A stretch of DNA of 64,000 nt from Acetobacter farinalis (GTDB taxonomy: Bacteria > Pseudomonadota > Alphaproteobacteria > Acetobacterales > Acetobacteraceae): positions 1 through 64,000 of the forward strand of contig NZ_WOTF01000009.1 in the NCBI RefSeq assembly GCF_011516935.1, written 5' to 3'. The position numbers and the translations under genes are program-made. Shown one piece after another: positions 18,601 to 28,425 of the stretch (positions are counted from its first letter, which is position 1; the number at the start of each line of letters is the position of its first letter). The notes under the pieces are model-generated. The model was not told the DNA's origin, ran no database searches, and saw only the letters and a list, made by a program, of their open reading frames with translations.

Positions 18601-19618
18601 GCCCACCCATAGCGTTGGGCTGGCCGGTGAGCGAAAACGGCCCCGCCCCAGGCTTGCAGATGGCTCCTGTGGCCAGATGCAGGTTGCACAGCGCATTGGT
18701 GTGCCACGCCCCGGAAATGCTTTGGTTGAGCCCCATGGTCCACAGAGACATCCAGTCTCCTGCTTCGGCAATCCAGCGGGCGGCTGTACGGAGGTCATCC
18801 TCCGCAAGGCCTGTCAGGCGTGCCACGCGTTCTGGCGTGTACTCTGCCAGAAAGGCGGGCATCTCCTGCCATCCTGTGGTGCAGGCAGCAATGAAGGGCG
18901 TATCAATTGCTCCGAGTTCTGTCAGCAGCCAGAGCAGACCGTTGAGTAAAGCGAGGTCCGTACCGGGGCGGATTTGCAAAAACAGGTCCGCTTTTTCAGC
19001 TGTGGCGGTGCGGCGTGGGTCCACCACAATCAGTTTTGCACCTGCGCGCTTGCGGTCCAGCAGGCGCAGGAACAGAATGGGATGACAATCCGCCATATTC
19101 GCCCCGATGACGAAAAACAGATTGGTACAGTCAAAATCTTCGTAGGAGCCAGGCGGGGCATCCGCTCCCAGTGAGAGCTTGTACCCCATGCCCGCCGCCG
19201 CCATGCACAGGCGGGAGTTGGATTCGATATGTCGTGTGCGGAGATAGCCTTTCACAAGTTTGTTGGCGAGGTACTGGGCCTCCAGAGACATCTGGCCGGA
19301 GACATACAAAGCAATGGCATCCGGCCCGTATGTTTCCAGAATAGCCCGCAGGCGCTTGGCGGTTTCCTGAATTGCCGCGTCTGCGGAGGCCGGAGCGAGG
19401 GGGGCTGCACGCTCTGGCCGGAGCAGGGCTGTTTCCAGCCGGGCGGAAGAGGTTACAGGGTTATCGCAGGAGCTGCCTTTGGTACAGAGCCGCCCCTTGT
19501 TGGCCGGGTGTGCGGCATCACCCCGCACCCGGACAATTTTCCGGTTTTCCACCTCAAGCACAATGCCGCAGCCCACACCGCAATAAGGGCAGACCGAGCG
19601 GATGTTCTCACACGTCAT
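15677..19618 (-). CDS. nasA: Assimilatory nitrate reductase fused to CysJ-like diflavin reductase
   Basis: A 1313-residue fusion. Residues 1-50 bind a [4Fe-4S] cluster (Cys10, Cys13, Cys17, Cys45); the molybdopterin oxidoreductase and dinucleotide-binding domains run to about 700. A flavodoxin domain starts near 830 ([13 protein letters not shown]), then comes an FAD domain with RLYSISSSP and an NADPH-binding domain with [16 protein letters not shown]. The chain ends ...RDVY; the terminal aromatic is typical of CysJ-type reductases. The protein can thus take electrons from NADPH directly and reduce nitrate to nitrite in the cytoplasm, with no separate NasB or ferredoxin. It lies 5 bp after nirB and 17 bp before nasT. 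Confidence 0.93.
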   Translation of the reverse strand: MTCENIRSVCPYCGVGCGIVLEVENRKIVRVRGDAAHPANKGRLCTKGSSCDNPVTSSARLETALLRPERAAPLAPASADAAIQETAKRLRAILETYGPDAIALYVSGQMSLEAQYLANKLVKGYLRTRHIESNSRLCMAAAGMGYKLSLGADAPPGSYEDFDCTNLFFVIGANMADCHPILFLRLLDRKRAGAKLIVVDPRRTATAEKADLFLQIRPGTDLALLNGLLWLLTELGAIDTPFIAACTTGWQEMPAFLAEYTPERVARLTGLAEDDLRTAARWIAEAGDWMSLWTMGLNQSISGAWHTNALCNLHLATGAICKPGAGPFSLTGQPNAMGGREMGYMGPGLPGQRTALAAQDRAFCEALWNLSPGTLRDAGSAGAIAMFEEMAAGQIKACWIICTNPVATVPRRDTVIAALEKAELVIVQDAYTDTETGHYADILLPAALWAEADGVQVNSERTMTLAPQAVPPPGEALPDWQIIARVACAMGFEDGFSHSSASEVFAEASRFANPQTGYDISGASHARLREGPMQWPISEHDTATRHPIRYRPDPNAPPVFATPDGKAVFFPRPWMPRAEEPDETYPFLLNTGRLQHQWHTLTKTGRVAQLNTLNPGPFVELAPEDARHLGLAEGDPVEIRSSRGSATVPARLSTRIAPGTCFAPFHWNDRFGAQLCLNALTPDAIDPLSLQPGIKHCAVSLTRARTAPPAVQERTKTMPTDRLARHLGLADHKAPLFSGESAHWVSGFLEGLRMAPPEGTLPVIPASAPLSAEQATHLNGVLAGLYARAPAAALATPLAPDLVAGSSAPALTLWWASQTGRTEALAAQLAIWLRENGHDVRLAGLDQCDPAALSGTALFLVSTFGDGDPPDNAAPFWDAVRRQDLALPPLHYAVLALGDSSYASFCGFGRALDARLGALGASPLLPRVECEPDYEEAVEAWQPRLLAALGGPAPSETGPALHAPALAPGITRTTPALARITSVTRLTGEDPEKETCHIVLDISGTSLRYTAGDALGIWPRNSEPVVQQVLKALQLPEHTMLTLRRQGAVPLGEALRRWFDLSRPTPALLERLGQADGGYLPDLLGALATAPAPQEIPALFRPMQPRLYSISSSPLAAPGQVHLTVGVNRTPFPGVSSTWLTGLTPGEEVPVFGQPTTHFRLPADETRPVIMIGPGTGIAPFRAFLQERAARQSTGPTWLFFGERHESTGFYYRKELEAFLAQGYLTRLDTAFSRDQPERIYVQDRMEEQGARLWDWLNRGAYLYICGDAARMARDVDSALKRIIAHHGKVSFEQADAFLADLARGGRYLRDVY

Positions 19619-19623
19619 GGGCG

Positions 19624-22521
19624 TTACGCCAGAACGGCCTCCGCCGGGGCAGTCATCGTGCGGGCACGAATTTCCACACGCCCCCCACGCAGCCGAGCCT
19701 GCCAGGCCCGGATGGAGTGTGCGGCATCTTCCAGACAGGTGCCATCTTCAAGGTTGAAGTGCTGTTTGTAGAGTGGAGAGGCCACCACCGGCTGCCCCTT
19801 GTGGTCTCCCATGAGGCCGCGCCCCAAAACATTGGCGTGGGAGAAAGGGTCATGATTATCCACGGCAAAAACGCGCCCGTTGCCTTGGCTTTCGTGCAGA
19901 TAGAACAGGGCAATCTGGGTATCCTCATACAGGGCGACCACGCCGGAACCCGGAACAAGGTCACTTTCCGCGCACAGGTCCGTCCAGTCCGCAGGGCCTG
20001 CATCCTGTTGGCGCTCTGGTTGGTTTTCCGCAGGCCTGATCTGGTCGCGCTCGGGCACTGTGCGGATATTGGGGTCAGGGCGGCTGTCATTGACAAAGGT
20101 GCGGAAGCGCTTGAGCTTTTCGCGGTCTGTCAGCGCGTCTTTCCATTCGCAGTGATAGGTGTCCACCACATGCTGCATCTGCTGTTCCAGTTCTGCGCAA
20201 ATGCCGAGGCTGTCATGGATGATAACATCCTTGAGGTAGTCCAGACCGCCTTCCAGATTTTCTCGCCAGACGGAGGTTCTCTGAAGTTTGTCAGCCGTTC
20301 TGATATAAAACATCAGGAAACGATCAATATATTTGACCAGTGTTTCCGAATCCAGATCTGTCGCGAAGAGTTCTGCATGCCTGGGGCGCATGCCGCCATT
20401 GCCGCAGACATACAGGTTCCAGCCGTTTTCAGTGGCAATAATTCCCACATCCTTGCTCTGGGCTTCCGCGCATTCCCGCGTGCAGCCGGACACGGCGAAT
20501 TTCAGCTTGTGGGGCGAACGCAGGCCCTTGTACCGGTTTTCAAGGTCCAGCGCTTTGCCCACACTATCCTGCACACCATAGCGGCACCATGTGCTGCCCA
20601 CGCAGGATTTAACGGTGCGGGTTGATTTACCATATGCGTGGCCGGTTTCAAACCCGGCATCGAGCAGTTCTGTCCAGATTTCAGGGAGCTGGTGCAGTTG
20701 CGCGCCAAACAGGTCCACACGCTGGCCACCGGTAATCTTGGTATAAAGATTATATTTTTTGGCAACCTGCCCCAGAACAATCAGCCTGTCCGGCGTGATT
20801 TCTCCCCCGGCAATGCGTGGCACAACGGAATAGGTGCCGTTTTTCTGCATGTTGCCCATGAACGTGTCGTTCGTATCCTGAAGGGGGATATAGAGCGGGT
20901 CCGTAATGGGTTTGTTCCATGCCGAGGCCAGAATGGAGCCCACGGCAGGCTTGCAGAGCGTGCAACCAAGGCCACCATTGCCAAACTGTGTCATAAGCTC
21001 TTCAAAACTGTGAAGGCCATGCACGCGCACCAGAGAATACAGCTCCTGCCGGGTGTAGGAGAAATGTTCGCACAGGCTGCGGTCAACCGTAATGCCGCGC
21101 GCGGTCAGCTCGGCTTCAAAAACGCTTTTCAGCAGGGCGGAACATCCGCCGCAACCTGTACTGGCCTTTGTGTCTTTCTTCAGCGTGGCGAGGTCTGTGC
21201 ATCCGTGTTCGATAGCCGCACTGATGGACCCTTTGGTCACGTTATGGCACGAGCAGATGGTAGCACTTTCCGGCAGGGCGTCCGCCCCCAGAAGCTCCAC
21301 CCCTTCTCCGCGCGGCAGGATGAGCGCTGCCGGGTCCGCCGGGGGCGTGATGCCATTTTGCACATATTGAAAAATAGTGTCGTAATAAGAATTATCACCA
21401 ACCAGAACAGCGCCGGTAATGCGGGTTCCATCTGCTGAAAGCACAAGACGGCGATAAGATCCATCGGCTTCACCAATAAACCGGTAGCTGGTGGAACCCG
21501 GCTCCCGCCCCTGCGCATCGCCTATGGAGCCGACATCCACCCCTTGCAGCTTCAGTTTTGTGGACATATCCGCGCCGGTAAAGGCCGCCTCGGTCTCACC
21601 CGCCAGCAGGGCGGCCACCGTGCGGGCCATGCTGTAACCGGGGGCGACAAGACCAAAAACCTGCCCTTCCCACAACGCACATTCCCCAACAGCAAAAATA
21701 TCGCGCTCCGAAGTGCGGCACTGGTTATCCACCACAATGCCGCCGCGCGGGCCGATTTCCAGCCCGCAGGCGCGGCCCAGATTGTCCTGCGGCTGAATCC
21801 CTGCGGAGAAGACCACCATATCCGTATCCAGCGTGGTGCCATCAGCAAAAACCAGCTTATGCCGGTGTGTGGTGCCGGGTACAATCTCCTGTGTCTGGTG
21901 CAGCACGCGCACATCAATGCCCAGCGCTTCAATGCGGCGTTTCAGGGCGCGGCCCCCCTCTTCATCGAGCTGGGCGGGCATCAGGTGTGTGCCAATCTGG
22001 ATCACGCTGACATCCAGCCCGAGCACTTTCAGCGCATTGGCGGCTTCCAGCCCCAGAAGGCCGCCGCCAATCACGGTACCATGCCGTGCGCCCTCTGCCG
22101 CCGCGCGGATCAGGTCCAGATCTTCCAGTGTGCGGTATACCAGCCCGGCCGTGCCGGTATTGCCCGGCACCGGCGGCACGAAGGGGAGGGAGCCGGTTGC
22201 GAGAATCAGCGTGCTGTAGGGAAGAATTCCGTTTTCTGTCGTTACGGTTTTTGCCACCTTGTCAATCTGTGTGATGCGGGTGTTCAGGTGCAGCGTGATA
22301 CCGTGGGCTGTGTGAAAATCTTCCTGATGCAGCCGCAGGGCCAGTGCATCCTGCCCCACCATGTAATCAGTCAGATGAACACGGTCATAAGCATGGTGGC
22401 GTTCTTCACCAAAAACGTGAATCTGGTGCGTTTCATGCAGGCCATGCATGATGAGCTGTTCAGCACAGTAATGGCCAACCATGCCGTTGCCGACAATGAG
22501 GATGTTGTCTTTAGTGGTCAT
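19624..22521 (-). CDS. nirB: Nitrite reductase NirB with fused NirD domain
   Basis: A 965-residue protein. The N-terminal FAD/NAD(P)H oxidoreductase (about 1-400, dinucleotide fold [11 protein letters not shown]) is followed by a BFD-like [2Fe-2S] domain (CSCHNVT...GCGGC). The ferredoxin-like and siroheme/[4Fe-4S] domains follow ([11 protein letters not shown] and GCTRECAE). The last 120 or so residues are a NirD-type Rieske fold ([14 protein letters not shown]) that lacks Rieske Cys/His ligands, as NirD normally does. In most bacteria NirD is a separate protein; here it is part of NirB. It reduces nitrite to ammonium in the cytoplasm. The gap to the porin gene is 17 bp. Confidence 0.93.
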   Translation of the reverse strand: MTTKDNILIVGNGMVGHYCAEQLIMHGLHETHQIHVFGEERHHAYDRVHLTDYMVGQDALALRLHQEDFHTAHGITLHLNTRITQIDKVAKTVTTENGILPYSTLILATGSLPFVPPVPGNTGTAGLVYRTLEDLDLIRAAAEGARHGTVIGGGLLGLEAANALKVLGLDVSVIQIGTHLMPAQLDEEGGRALKRRIEALGIDVRVLHQTQEIVPGTTHRHKLVFADGTTLDTDMVVFSAGIQPQDNLGRACGLEIGPRGGIVVDNQCRTSERDIFAVGECALWEGQVFGLVAPGYSMARTVAALLAGETEAAFTGADMSTKLKLQGVDVGSIGDAQGREPGSTSYRFIGEADGSYRRLVLSADGTRITGAVLVGDNSYYDTIFQYVQNGITPPADPAALILPRGEGVELLGADALPESATICSCHNVTKGSISAAIEHGCTDLATLKKDTKASTGCGGCSALLKSVFEAELTARGITVDRSLCEHFSYTRQELYSLVRVHGLHSFEELMTQFGNGGLGCTLCKPAVGSILASAWNKPITDPLYIPLQDTNDTFMGNMQKNGTYSVVPRIAGGEITPDRLIVLGQVAKKYNLYTKITGGQRVDLFGAQLHQLPEIWTELLDAGFETGHAYGKSTRTVKSCVGSTWCRYGVQDSVGKALDLENRYKGLRSPHKLKFAVSGCTRECAEAQSKDVGIIATENGWNLYVCGNGGMRPRHAELFATDLDSETLVKYIDRFLMFYIRTADKLQRTSVWRENLEGGLDYLKDVIIHDSLGICAELEQQMQHVVDTYHCEWKDALTDREKLKRFRTFVNDSRPDPNIRTVPERDQIRPAENQPERQQDAGPADWTDLCAESDLVPGSGVVALYEDTQIALFYLHESQGNGRVFAVDNHDPFSHANVLGRGLMGDHKGQPVVASPLYKQHFNLEDGTCLEDAAHSIRAWQARLRGGRVEIRARTMTAPAEAVLA

Positions 22522-22538
22522 GGGTTTGCCCTTATGCC

Positions 22539-24242
22539 TTAAAATTTGAATTCGAGGGTTTGCATGTAAAGAGCCCCCTCTCTTGCGCCGACATCCCTCA
22601 TCCCGCGTGAGAGGAGAATACCTTCAATATCATGGGTCCAGGCCCAGTGCGGGGCAAAGTTCCATGACAGTTGGGTGTAGGGCATGGCCCCCGTAAACCC
22701 GCCATGCAGGCTGTTCCGCCATGTGTAGATCTTGCCATTGCCGCCATAGAGGGCGTCCTGCGTGCTGGCCCGCCAGAAGAAGGGGGCGTGCAGCTTTAAG
22801 TGCAGGGTGGGGCGCAGGGTGAAGCTGGCAACAGGCCCAATGCCAATCAGGTTTTGTGAGGTGAGGGAAAGAGAGAGGTCATTATAATATGGCAGCGGGA
22901 CAAACGGTGTTGCAAATGTCCCTACAGCCCCGTCCTGACTGCGGGCAGACCCGCCGGAGAACAGGTCCGCCTGCACACCAAACCCCGGTTTGCCCGCCCA
23001 GTCCGCCCGCGTGTAGGTAATGGTGCCGTTAAGCGCATAGGCGCGCACGGCGCGGGTGTTCTGGTCTGGTTTGGCGGGGCGGAATTCACCGCCCTGAAAA
23101 ATGCCGGTCAGATTGGTGCTGAAGGGGCCGATATTGCCCCACAGCCGCAGGCCGATATTATCCCTGCGGGAAGAGCCTTTCTGCACAGCGCCGGGTGCGG
23201 CTGCCGGGATGGAGGCCGCCGCACCGCCGTACAGGTAGCCGAGAAAAAAAACATCCGCGAACATCTGGCTTTTCTGGCCCATGAACCGGAAGGAGGGCAG
23301 GGCGGTGGAGGTATAGGCGCCATACAGGCGGGTGTTGTAGCTTGTGCCGTCTGCAAAAACCTTTTGTGGCAGCTTGTTGGTTTGCATGAAATCAAACAGG
23401 TCGATGCGGAACCGGTTCCACACGGCATAACCACGGAAGCCATCCCATGTCTGCTGGACGTTTGTCAGATCACGCGGGGACTGCATGGAGCCGGGTGCAT
23501 CCAGAAACACTTGCCGCCCGCCGATAACGCCCATTTGTGCGCCCAGAGCATGCCCTTTGAATTCCAGAATTCCCTGCTGGAGGTCCAGACTTTCGCGTTG
23601 CGCACCGGTCTGGTAGCCATATGTGTTGGCGCCACCCGCCACGCCATACAGGAATTCCGCATAGGCGCGGACATGCTCGCCCAGATGCAGGTCCGCCCCA
23701 TACTGGTTGCGCAGCAGTACACGGCTGGCATTGGTTTTACCAGCCTGCCCCAGCAGGGGTTGGTTTTCAAAAATGTAGCGCAGCCGTTCCTCACCGCTGA
23801 AGCTCATCCAGATGCTGCCGCTGTCATTCAGTCGCACATATTTCAGGCGGTTGAACCAGTCATTCTTCCGGGTGGTTTGCGAGGCGCGGGCCAGAGCGCT
23901 CCAGTCTTCCGCCCAGCGGGCCTGACCATAGCCATTCACCACGCCAAAGCCGGAAGCGGCAGCGTTCCCGGCGTTGAACATTTTCCAGTCCGGGTGATAC
24001 AGGGCACCTTTGACAAGAGCCGCGCTGTTCGGCAGCGGCAGGACAGGAGCGGGGGCCGCCGGAGCAAGCGGCGTTGCGGCTGCGGGTACTGGCCGGGGCG
24101 AGGCAGAGGGTTTCTGCGCATCGGCCCGGGCTGTGCCGCCCAGGGCTATTCCCGAAAGCAGGGCAGCCCCGGGAAACAGCACAAAACCCATGGCAAGGCT
24201 GCCGCTTTTCCAGTGGCGGATGGGGCGGGCTATCTGCGTCAT
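22539..24242 (-). CDS. Outer-membrane porin, alginate-export (AlgE-like) family
   Basis: A 567-residue protein starting at MTQIARP, where ATG overlaps the narK stop (ATGA). A signal peptide is followed by a Pro/Ala-rich linker and a long beta-barrel-like body with alternating aromatic residues, ending in the canonical LEFKF with a terminal Phe for barrel assembly. It resembles the alginate-export/porin group. Position between narK and nirB indicates an outer-membrane route for nitrate or nitrite, not for a polysaccharide. A frame extending to 24677 overlaps narK and is not used. Confidence 0.8.
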   Translation of the reverse strand: MTQIARPIRHWKSGSLAMGFVLFPGAALLSGIALGGTARADAQKPSASPRPVPAAATPLAPAAPAPVLPLPNSAALVKGALYHPDWKMFNAGNAAASGFGVVNGYGQARWAEDWSALARASQTTRKNDWFNRLKYVRLNDSGSIWMSFSGEERLRYIFENQPLLGQAGKTNASRVLLRNQYGADLHLGEHVRAYAEFLYGVAGGANTYGYQTGAQRESLDLQQGILEFKGHALGAQMGVIGGRQVFLDAPGSMQSPRDLTNVQQTWDGFRGYAVWNRFRIDLFDFMQTNKLPQKVFADGTSYNTRLYGAYTSTALPSFRFMGQKSQMFADVFFLGYLYGGAAASIPAAAPGAVQKGSSRRDNIGLRLWGNIGPFSTNLTGIFQGGEFRPAKPDQNTRAVRAYALNGTITYTRADWAGKPGFGVQADLFSGGSARSQDGAVGTFATPFVPLPYYNDLSLSLTSQNLIGIGPVASFTLRPTLHLKLHAPFFWRASTQDALYGGNGKIYTWRNSLHGGFTGAMPYTQLSWNFAPHWAWTHDIEGILLSRGMRDVGAREGALYMQTLEFKF

Positions 24243-25423
24243 CGGGAGCCCCCCGTCCATTTGCGGTGGCAGAGCGTGACACACCCGCATGCGAGAAGGC
24301 AGACAAGGGCAAACACAAGAAAGCCGGGGCCGTAGGAGCCTGTTGTCTGGCGTGCCGCGCCAAGGGAGGAGGCAAGATAGAACCCGCCCACTCCCCCCGC
24401 CATGCCGACAAGGCCGGTGAGAATACCCACCTGCTGCGGAAAGCGGATAGGCACGAGCTGGAACACGGCCCCGTTGCCAAGCCCAAGGGCCAGCATGCCC
24501 AGAAAAAACGCCCCGAACGCCAGATAGACAGAGGGCAGACCTGTGGCGATCAGCAGAAAAATGGCCCCTGCCGCACCATAAAGCAGGATCAGTGCTTTCG
24601 TGCCGCCCACACGGTCCGCCAGTGCCCCGCCAACAGGGCGGATAAAGGAGCCTGCAAACACCACAAATGCCGTGCATGCCCCGGCAACGGCGGGGGGCAG
24701 GTGGTACTGGTCATTAAAATAGATGGTCAGGAACGAGGCCAGCCCGACAAATCCGCCAAAGGTCACGCTGTAGAAAAACATCAGTGCCCAGCAGCCGCCG
24801 GATTTCAGGATCGGCCCCCAGGAGGAGAGCGTGGGGGCCGCAGGCCGCGTTTCAGGTTCACGCGCCAGATACAGGAAGGCCCCCAGAACGGCCATCAGCG
24901 GCAGCGTGACAAGACCGAGAACATTCAGCCAGCCCACCATGGCGGCCAGACCGGGTGCGAAGAGAGAGGCCAGCGCGGTGCCGGAATTGCCCGCTCCGGC
25001 AATGCCCAGCGCTGTGCCCTGATAGCGCGGCGGGTACCATACGGAAGCCAGCGGCAGTGCTACGGCGAAGGAAGCCCCGGCAACCCCCAGCACCAGCGCA
25101 ACCCAGAATAGGCTGGCATAGCTGTGGGGGGCGAGAAACCATGTCAGCCACAGGCCGAGAATAACGGTAATCTGCGCGGCAATGGCCACGCGGCGGGGGC
25201 CGAACAGATCAACCAACGCTCCAGCCAGCACACGCAGGCCCGCGCCCGCCAGCACAGGTGTCGCAACAAGCAGGCCTTTCTGGCCAGCGTTCAGGTGCAG
25301 GTCATGCGCAATGGCAATCCCCAGCGGGCCGAGCAGCACCCAGACCATGAAGGAGACATCAAAATACAGAAAAGCGGCGACAAGTGTCGGTGTATGACCG
25401 GCTTTCAGAAATCCTTTGTCCAC
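24239..25423 (-). CDS. narK: NarK-type nitrate/nitrite transporter (MFS)
   Basis: A major facilitator protein of about 394 residues and 12 membrane segments. Family features include FLYFDVSFMVWVLLGPL in helix 1, the GNSG and GAGLRVLAGALVDLFGPRR segments, and the second nitrate signature around GLGNGAVFQLVP. GTG 25423 is chosen because GGAAG lies 7 nt upstream and gives a standard N-terminus (MDKGFLKAGH). ATG 25450 would add 9 residues. It is the first gene of the nitrate operon and brings nitrate into the cytoplasm for the NasA fusion. The leader preceding it carries the antitermination signals. Confidence 0.92.
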   Translation of the reverse strand: MDKGFLKAGHTPTLVAAFLYFDVSFMVWVLLGPLGIAIAHDLHLNAGQKGLLVATPVLAGAGLRVLAGALVDLFGPRRVAIAAQITVILGLWLTWFLAPHSYASLFWVALVLGVAGASFAVALPLASVWYPPRYQGTALGIAGAGNSGTALASLFAPGLAAMVGWLNVLGLVTLPLMAVLGAFLYLAREPETRPAAPTLSSWGPILKSGGCWALMFFYSVTFGGFVGLASFLTIYFNDQYHLPPAVAGACTAFVVFAGSFIRPVGGALADRVGGTKALILLYGAAGAIFLLIATGLPSVYLAFGAFFLGMLALGLGNGAVFQLVPIRFPQQVGILTGLVGMAGGVGGFYLASSLGAARQTTGSYGPGFLVFALVCLLACGCVTLCHRKWTGGSR

Positions 25424-25482
25424 AGAACGTCTTCCGGATGGTTTGCGCATTCTGCGCGGAAAACCATCGCTCCTCTGAGCCA

Positions 25483-25502
25483 GCGAACCATCGTTGATCC
25501 GC
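25483..25502 (-). promoter_or_regulatory. ANTAR leader hairpin P2
   Basis: On the minus strand, GCGGATC pairs with GGTTCGC (7 bp with two G-U pairs) around the hexaloop AACGAT. A at loop position 1 and G at position 4 fit the ANTAR consensus. Its 3' arm overlaps TCGCT (25486-25482), which can instead pair with AGCGA (25471-25467) ahead of a GGTTTTCC tract. P2 and the possible terminator therefore exclude each other. Confidence 0.7.
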
Positions 25503-25540
25503 TCTGTGTGCCTTTTCTGCCCCGAAGGGCGGCTTGTCCG

Positions 25541-25560
25541 TTCCGCCACCGTTGACGGAA
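25541..25560 (-). promoter_or_regulatory. ANTAR leader hairpin P1
   Basis: On the minus strand, TTCCGTC pairs with GGCGGAA (7 bp, one G-U) around the hexaloop AACGGT. The loop has A1 and G4 as in NasT/NasR/AmiR targets and nearly the same sequence as P2. It begins about 10 nt after the predicted transcription start. Confidence 0.7.
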
Positions 25561-25577
25561 GGGCTGATGTGATAAAA

Positions 25578-25606
25578 ATAGTATGATCGGAATAATCCGA
25601 AGTCAA
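25578..25606 (-). promoter_or_regulatory. Sigma70-type promoter of the nitrate operon
   Basis: On the minus strand: -35 TTGACT (25606-25601), a 17-bp spacer, and -10 TACTAT (25583-25578). Transcription would begin near 25571, just before the P1 hairpin. The spacer holds the inverted repeat TCGGA-TTAT-TCCGA (25587-25600), a possible regulator site. Confidence 0.65.
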
Positions 25607-25657
25607 AATGATTTTTCGGGTTTCGGAAAGTTAAATTGGTTTTTAGAGGAAAGTTGT

Positions 25658-28303
25658 ATGCGTCGTCTTCTGGTTTTGAGCACCCTGCTTGCCGGGTTGC
25701 TTGTGGTGGTTCCGGCGCAGGCGGAACAGGTTTTTTCATTTCAGTCCGCTGCCGGGCAGCTCCCGAAAACGGTGGTGCCCGCATCCTATGCAATCAATAT
25801 TGTAACTGATATCGACCATCTGAAGCTTACGGGGCAGGAAACCATCCGGGTGGATGTGCGCACATCTGTGGCGGACATCACACTCAATCAGGCCGGCCTG
25901 CATCTGGCCAAGGCCGTGCTGGATAACGGCGTGGCGGCTGAGATCCGTCAGGATGATGCGGCGGAAACCGCCACGCTGCATTTTCCGGCAAAAGTCGGCA
26001 AGGGTGCGCATACGCTTGTTATCACTTGGTCCGGCCCGATCCTGAAGACGCCGAACGGCATTTATGTGGATGATTACACAGCACCCACAGGCGAGACAAA
26101 GCGGATGCTGGTCACGCAGTTTGAAGTGGCGGACGCCCGCCGCATGTTCCCCGGCTGGGATGAACCCGCGTTCAAGGCGACTTTCCAGCTTGATGTCACG
26201 CTTCCGAAAGAGGTTGTGGCTGTCAGCAACATGCCGGTGACGCAGACCCAACCTGACGCAGGTGAGCCGGGGCACGAGATGAAGCGCGTGTCCTTTGGCA
26301 CAACGCCGCGGATGTCCACCTATCTTCTGGCGCTGGTTGCGGGGGATATGAAATCCGTGCAGGGGCAGGCGGATGGCACGCCTCTGGCTGTATATGCTCC
26401 CTCCGGCCTCGAAAATCAGGGTGACTTTGCCCTGCATGCCGCAGAGCAGATCCTTCCTTATTACAACAGCTATTTTGGTGTGAAATACCCATTGCCCAAA
26501 ATGGATATGGTCGCAATTCCCGGAAACTATCAGGCCGGGGCCATGGAAAACTGGGGGCTGCTGACCTATATTGATAACGTCCTGCTGTTTGACCCCAAAA
26601 ACAGCACCCCCCGCACGCGTGAACTGATTTATGAAGTTGTTGCGCATGAAATGGCACATCAGTGGTCGGGTGATCTGGTGACCATGGGCTGGTGGGACAA
26701 TATCTGGCTGAATGAAGGCTTTGCCTCATGGATGGAAATCAAGGCAACCGACAAAATGAATCCGGAATGGGACATCTGGCCACGCCAGCATGAAACCCGT
26801 GAGGAAACCATGGCGACGGATGCGTTGCCCTCCACACACCCCATCCAGCAGACCATTCACAATGTCAGTGAGGCAAACTCGGCTTTTGACAATATCAGTT
26901 ATGGCAAGGGAGAGCTGGTAATCCGGATGCTGGAAGGTTGGCTGGGTGAGGATCATTTCCGTGATGGCATGCGCGCCTACATGAAAGCCCATGCCTACAG
27001 CAGCGCAACCAGTCAGGATCTGTGGCAGGCGCTGTCTCAGGCGTCAAATCTGGATGTTGGTTCTGTTGCACGCAGCTTTACTGAACAGCCCGGCATCCCG
27101 CTGGTGCATGTGGCGGCTGCCTGTGCATCTGGCAAGACCGTTTATACGCTGACTCAAAGCCGCTTTACCATTCATGACGCTCATCCTGCGCCGCAGGTCT
27201 GGCGTATTCCTGTTGTGGCGGGTGGACCGGGGATTGTCCCGCAAAAGCTTGTTCTGGGTAAGGCCCCGCAGAAACTCAGCGTGGCGGGGTGTGAGGCTCC
27301 TCTCAAGCTGAATCTGGGGGAAAGCGGATATTACCGCGTGCAGTATGATGCGCCGGCTTTTGCATCCCTGCTGAAAAACAGTGCCCGTTTTGCCCCTGTG
27401 GACAGAGCAAACCTGCTGGGGGACCAGTTTGCACTGTTCCGTTCCGGTCAGGCCCCGCTTTCTGCTTATATGGATCTGGCGGATGGCCTTCTGGCGGGTC
27501 AGGAGCGCGACATTGCTGTTCTTCAGGAAATTATCGGCAAGTTTGAAACGCTCGATGCGTATCTGAAGGGCAGCGCGGACCGGGAGGTGTTCCGGGCTTA
27601 TGCGCGCAGGCAGCTTGCACCTGTTCTGGCGCGTCTGGGCTGGGACCAGAAGGCGGATGAAGCCGTGCTGGACACCATGCTGCGTCCGATCGTTCTTTCT
27701 GCGCTGGGGATGTTTGAAGACCCGACCGTGGTAGCGGAAGCAAAAGTGCGTTTTGCGCGCTGGCAGGCTGACCCGGCTTCTCTGAAGCCTGATCTGGTCG
27801 GGGTGGTGGCTCGTATTGCCATGACGCACGCGGACCAGAAAACCTATGAACTCATGGCGGAAAAAGTGCGCACCACGCAGGCGACTGAAGTTAAACTCAG
27901 ACTGTTCAATGCGCTTGCTGCGGCAAGAGATCCGGCTCTGATTGAGAAAAACGTCCTGCTGGCTGCCAGCGGTGCTATTCCGAACGGGCGTATTGCCATG
28001 GCGCTGGGCCGCGTGGCGGATGAGAGTGAGAATGCTGATCTGGTCTGGAAGCTGGTTAAACAGCATGAGGCGGAAATCAGGACTCATCTGGCTCCGTGGT
28101 CTCAGGATGGGTTCCTGGCCGGAATCGCCGCGTATTCGGATACGCCGGAGGTTGCAAAGGCTCTGGAGGCAGACCCTTCTTCCTCCAAAACAACCGGTGC
28201 CAGAATTGCAACGGCAAAAGCCCTGAGTGAAATCGGTGCCCGGAAAGACGCTATGCAGGCAACTCGCTCACAACTGCATACATGGCTGGGTGCGCATCAC
28301 TGA
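25658..28303 (+). CDS. M1 family metallo-aminopeptidase, secreted
   Basis: An 881-residue zinc aminopeptidase. The signal peptide MRRLLVLSTLLAGLL ends near AQA. Substrate-binding GAMEN is at 294-298, zinc motif HEMAH at 330-334 with the third ligand Glu353 in NEGFASW, and the C-terminal helical ERAP1-like domain fills the rest. ATG 25658 has AGAGGA about 7 nt upstream and opens directly on the signal peptide; a longer frame to 25583 would bury it. It trims N-terminal residues from peptides in the periplasm. It is divergent from narK. Confidence 0.93.
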   Translation: MRRLLVLSTLLAGLLVVVPAQAEQVFSFQSAAGQLPKTVVPASYAINIVTDIDHLKLTGQETIRVDVRTSVADITLNQAGLHLAKAVLDNGVAAEIRQDDAAETATLHFPAKVGKGAHTLVITWSGPILKTPNGIYVDDYTAPTGETKRMLVTQFEVADARRMFPGWDEPAFKATFQLDVTLPKEVVAVSNMPVTQTQPDAGEPGHEMKRVSFGTTPRMSTYLLALVAGDMKSVQGQADGTPLAVYAPSGLENQGDFALHAAEQILPYYNSYFGVKYPLPKMDMVAIPGNYQAGAMENWGLLTYIDNVLLFDPKNSTPRTRELIYEVVAHEMAHQWSGDLVTMGWWDNIWLNEGFASWMEIKATDKMNPEWDIWPRQHETREETMATDALPSTHPIQQTIHNVSEANSAFDNISYGKGELVIRMLEGWLGEDHFRDGMRAYMKAHAYSSATSQDLWQALSQASNLDVGSVARSFTEQPGIPLVHVAAACASGKTVYTLTQSRFTIHDAHPAPQVWRIPVVAGGPGIVPQKLVLGKAPQKLSVAGCEAPLKLNLGESGYYRVQYDAPAFASLLKNSARFAPVDRANLLGDQFALFRSGQAPLSAYMDLADGLLAGQERDIAVLQEIIGKFETLDAYLKGSADREVFRAYARRQLAPVLARLGWDQKADEAVLDTMLRPIVLSALGMFEDPTVVAEAKVRFARWQADPASLKPDLVGVVARIAMTHADQKTYELMAEKVRTTQATEVKLRLFNALAAARDPALIEKNVLLAASGAIPNGRIAMALGRVADESENADLVWKLVKQHEAEIRTHLAPWSQDGFLAGIAAYSDTPEVAKALEADPSSSKTTGARIATAKALSEIGARKDAMQATRSQLHTWLGAHH

Positions 28304-28315
28304 TGCATGCGGAAC

Positions 28316-28339
28316 GGGGCTGGCTGGAGTGTCAGCCCC
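28316..28339 (+). terminator. Hairpin after the M1 aminopeptidase gene
   Basis: GGGGCTG (28316-28322) pairs with CAGCCCC (28333-28339) around a 10-nt loop, 13 nt after the stop. No T-tract follows, so termination here may rely on the larger hairpin at 28426-28482. Confidence 0.45.
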
Positions 28340-28425
28340 ATACCTGCTTCTTATGCCAATCGTTGCATAAGGCAGCTGTGCAAAAAATGCCTGATCAGAG
28401 ATGATTTTTTGAGATGTGGAAAAAC

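Noticed and set aside
24243-24677. 5' extension of the porin gene
   Set aside because: It lies wholly within narK in another frame, and the ATGA overlap with a signal peptide at 24242 gives a clear start.
28340-28375. Small hairpin TTATGC/GCATAA as an sRNA or CRISPR-like repeat
   Set aside because: Single copy, short stem, no promoter or spacing pattern. No CRISPR array was seen anywhere in the window.
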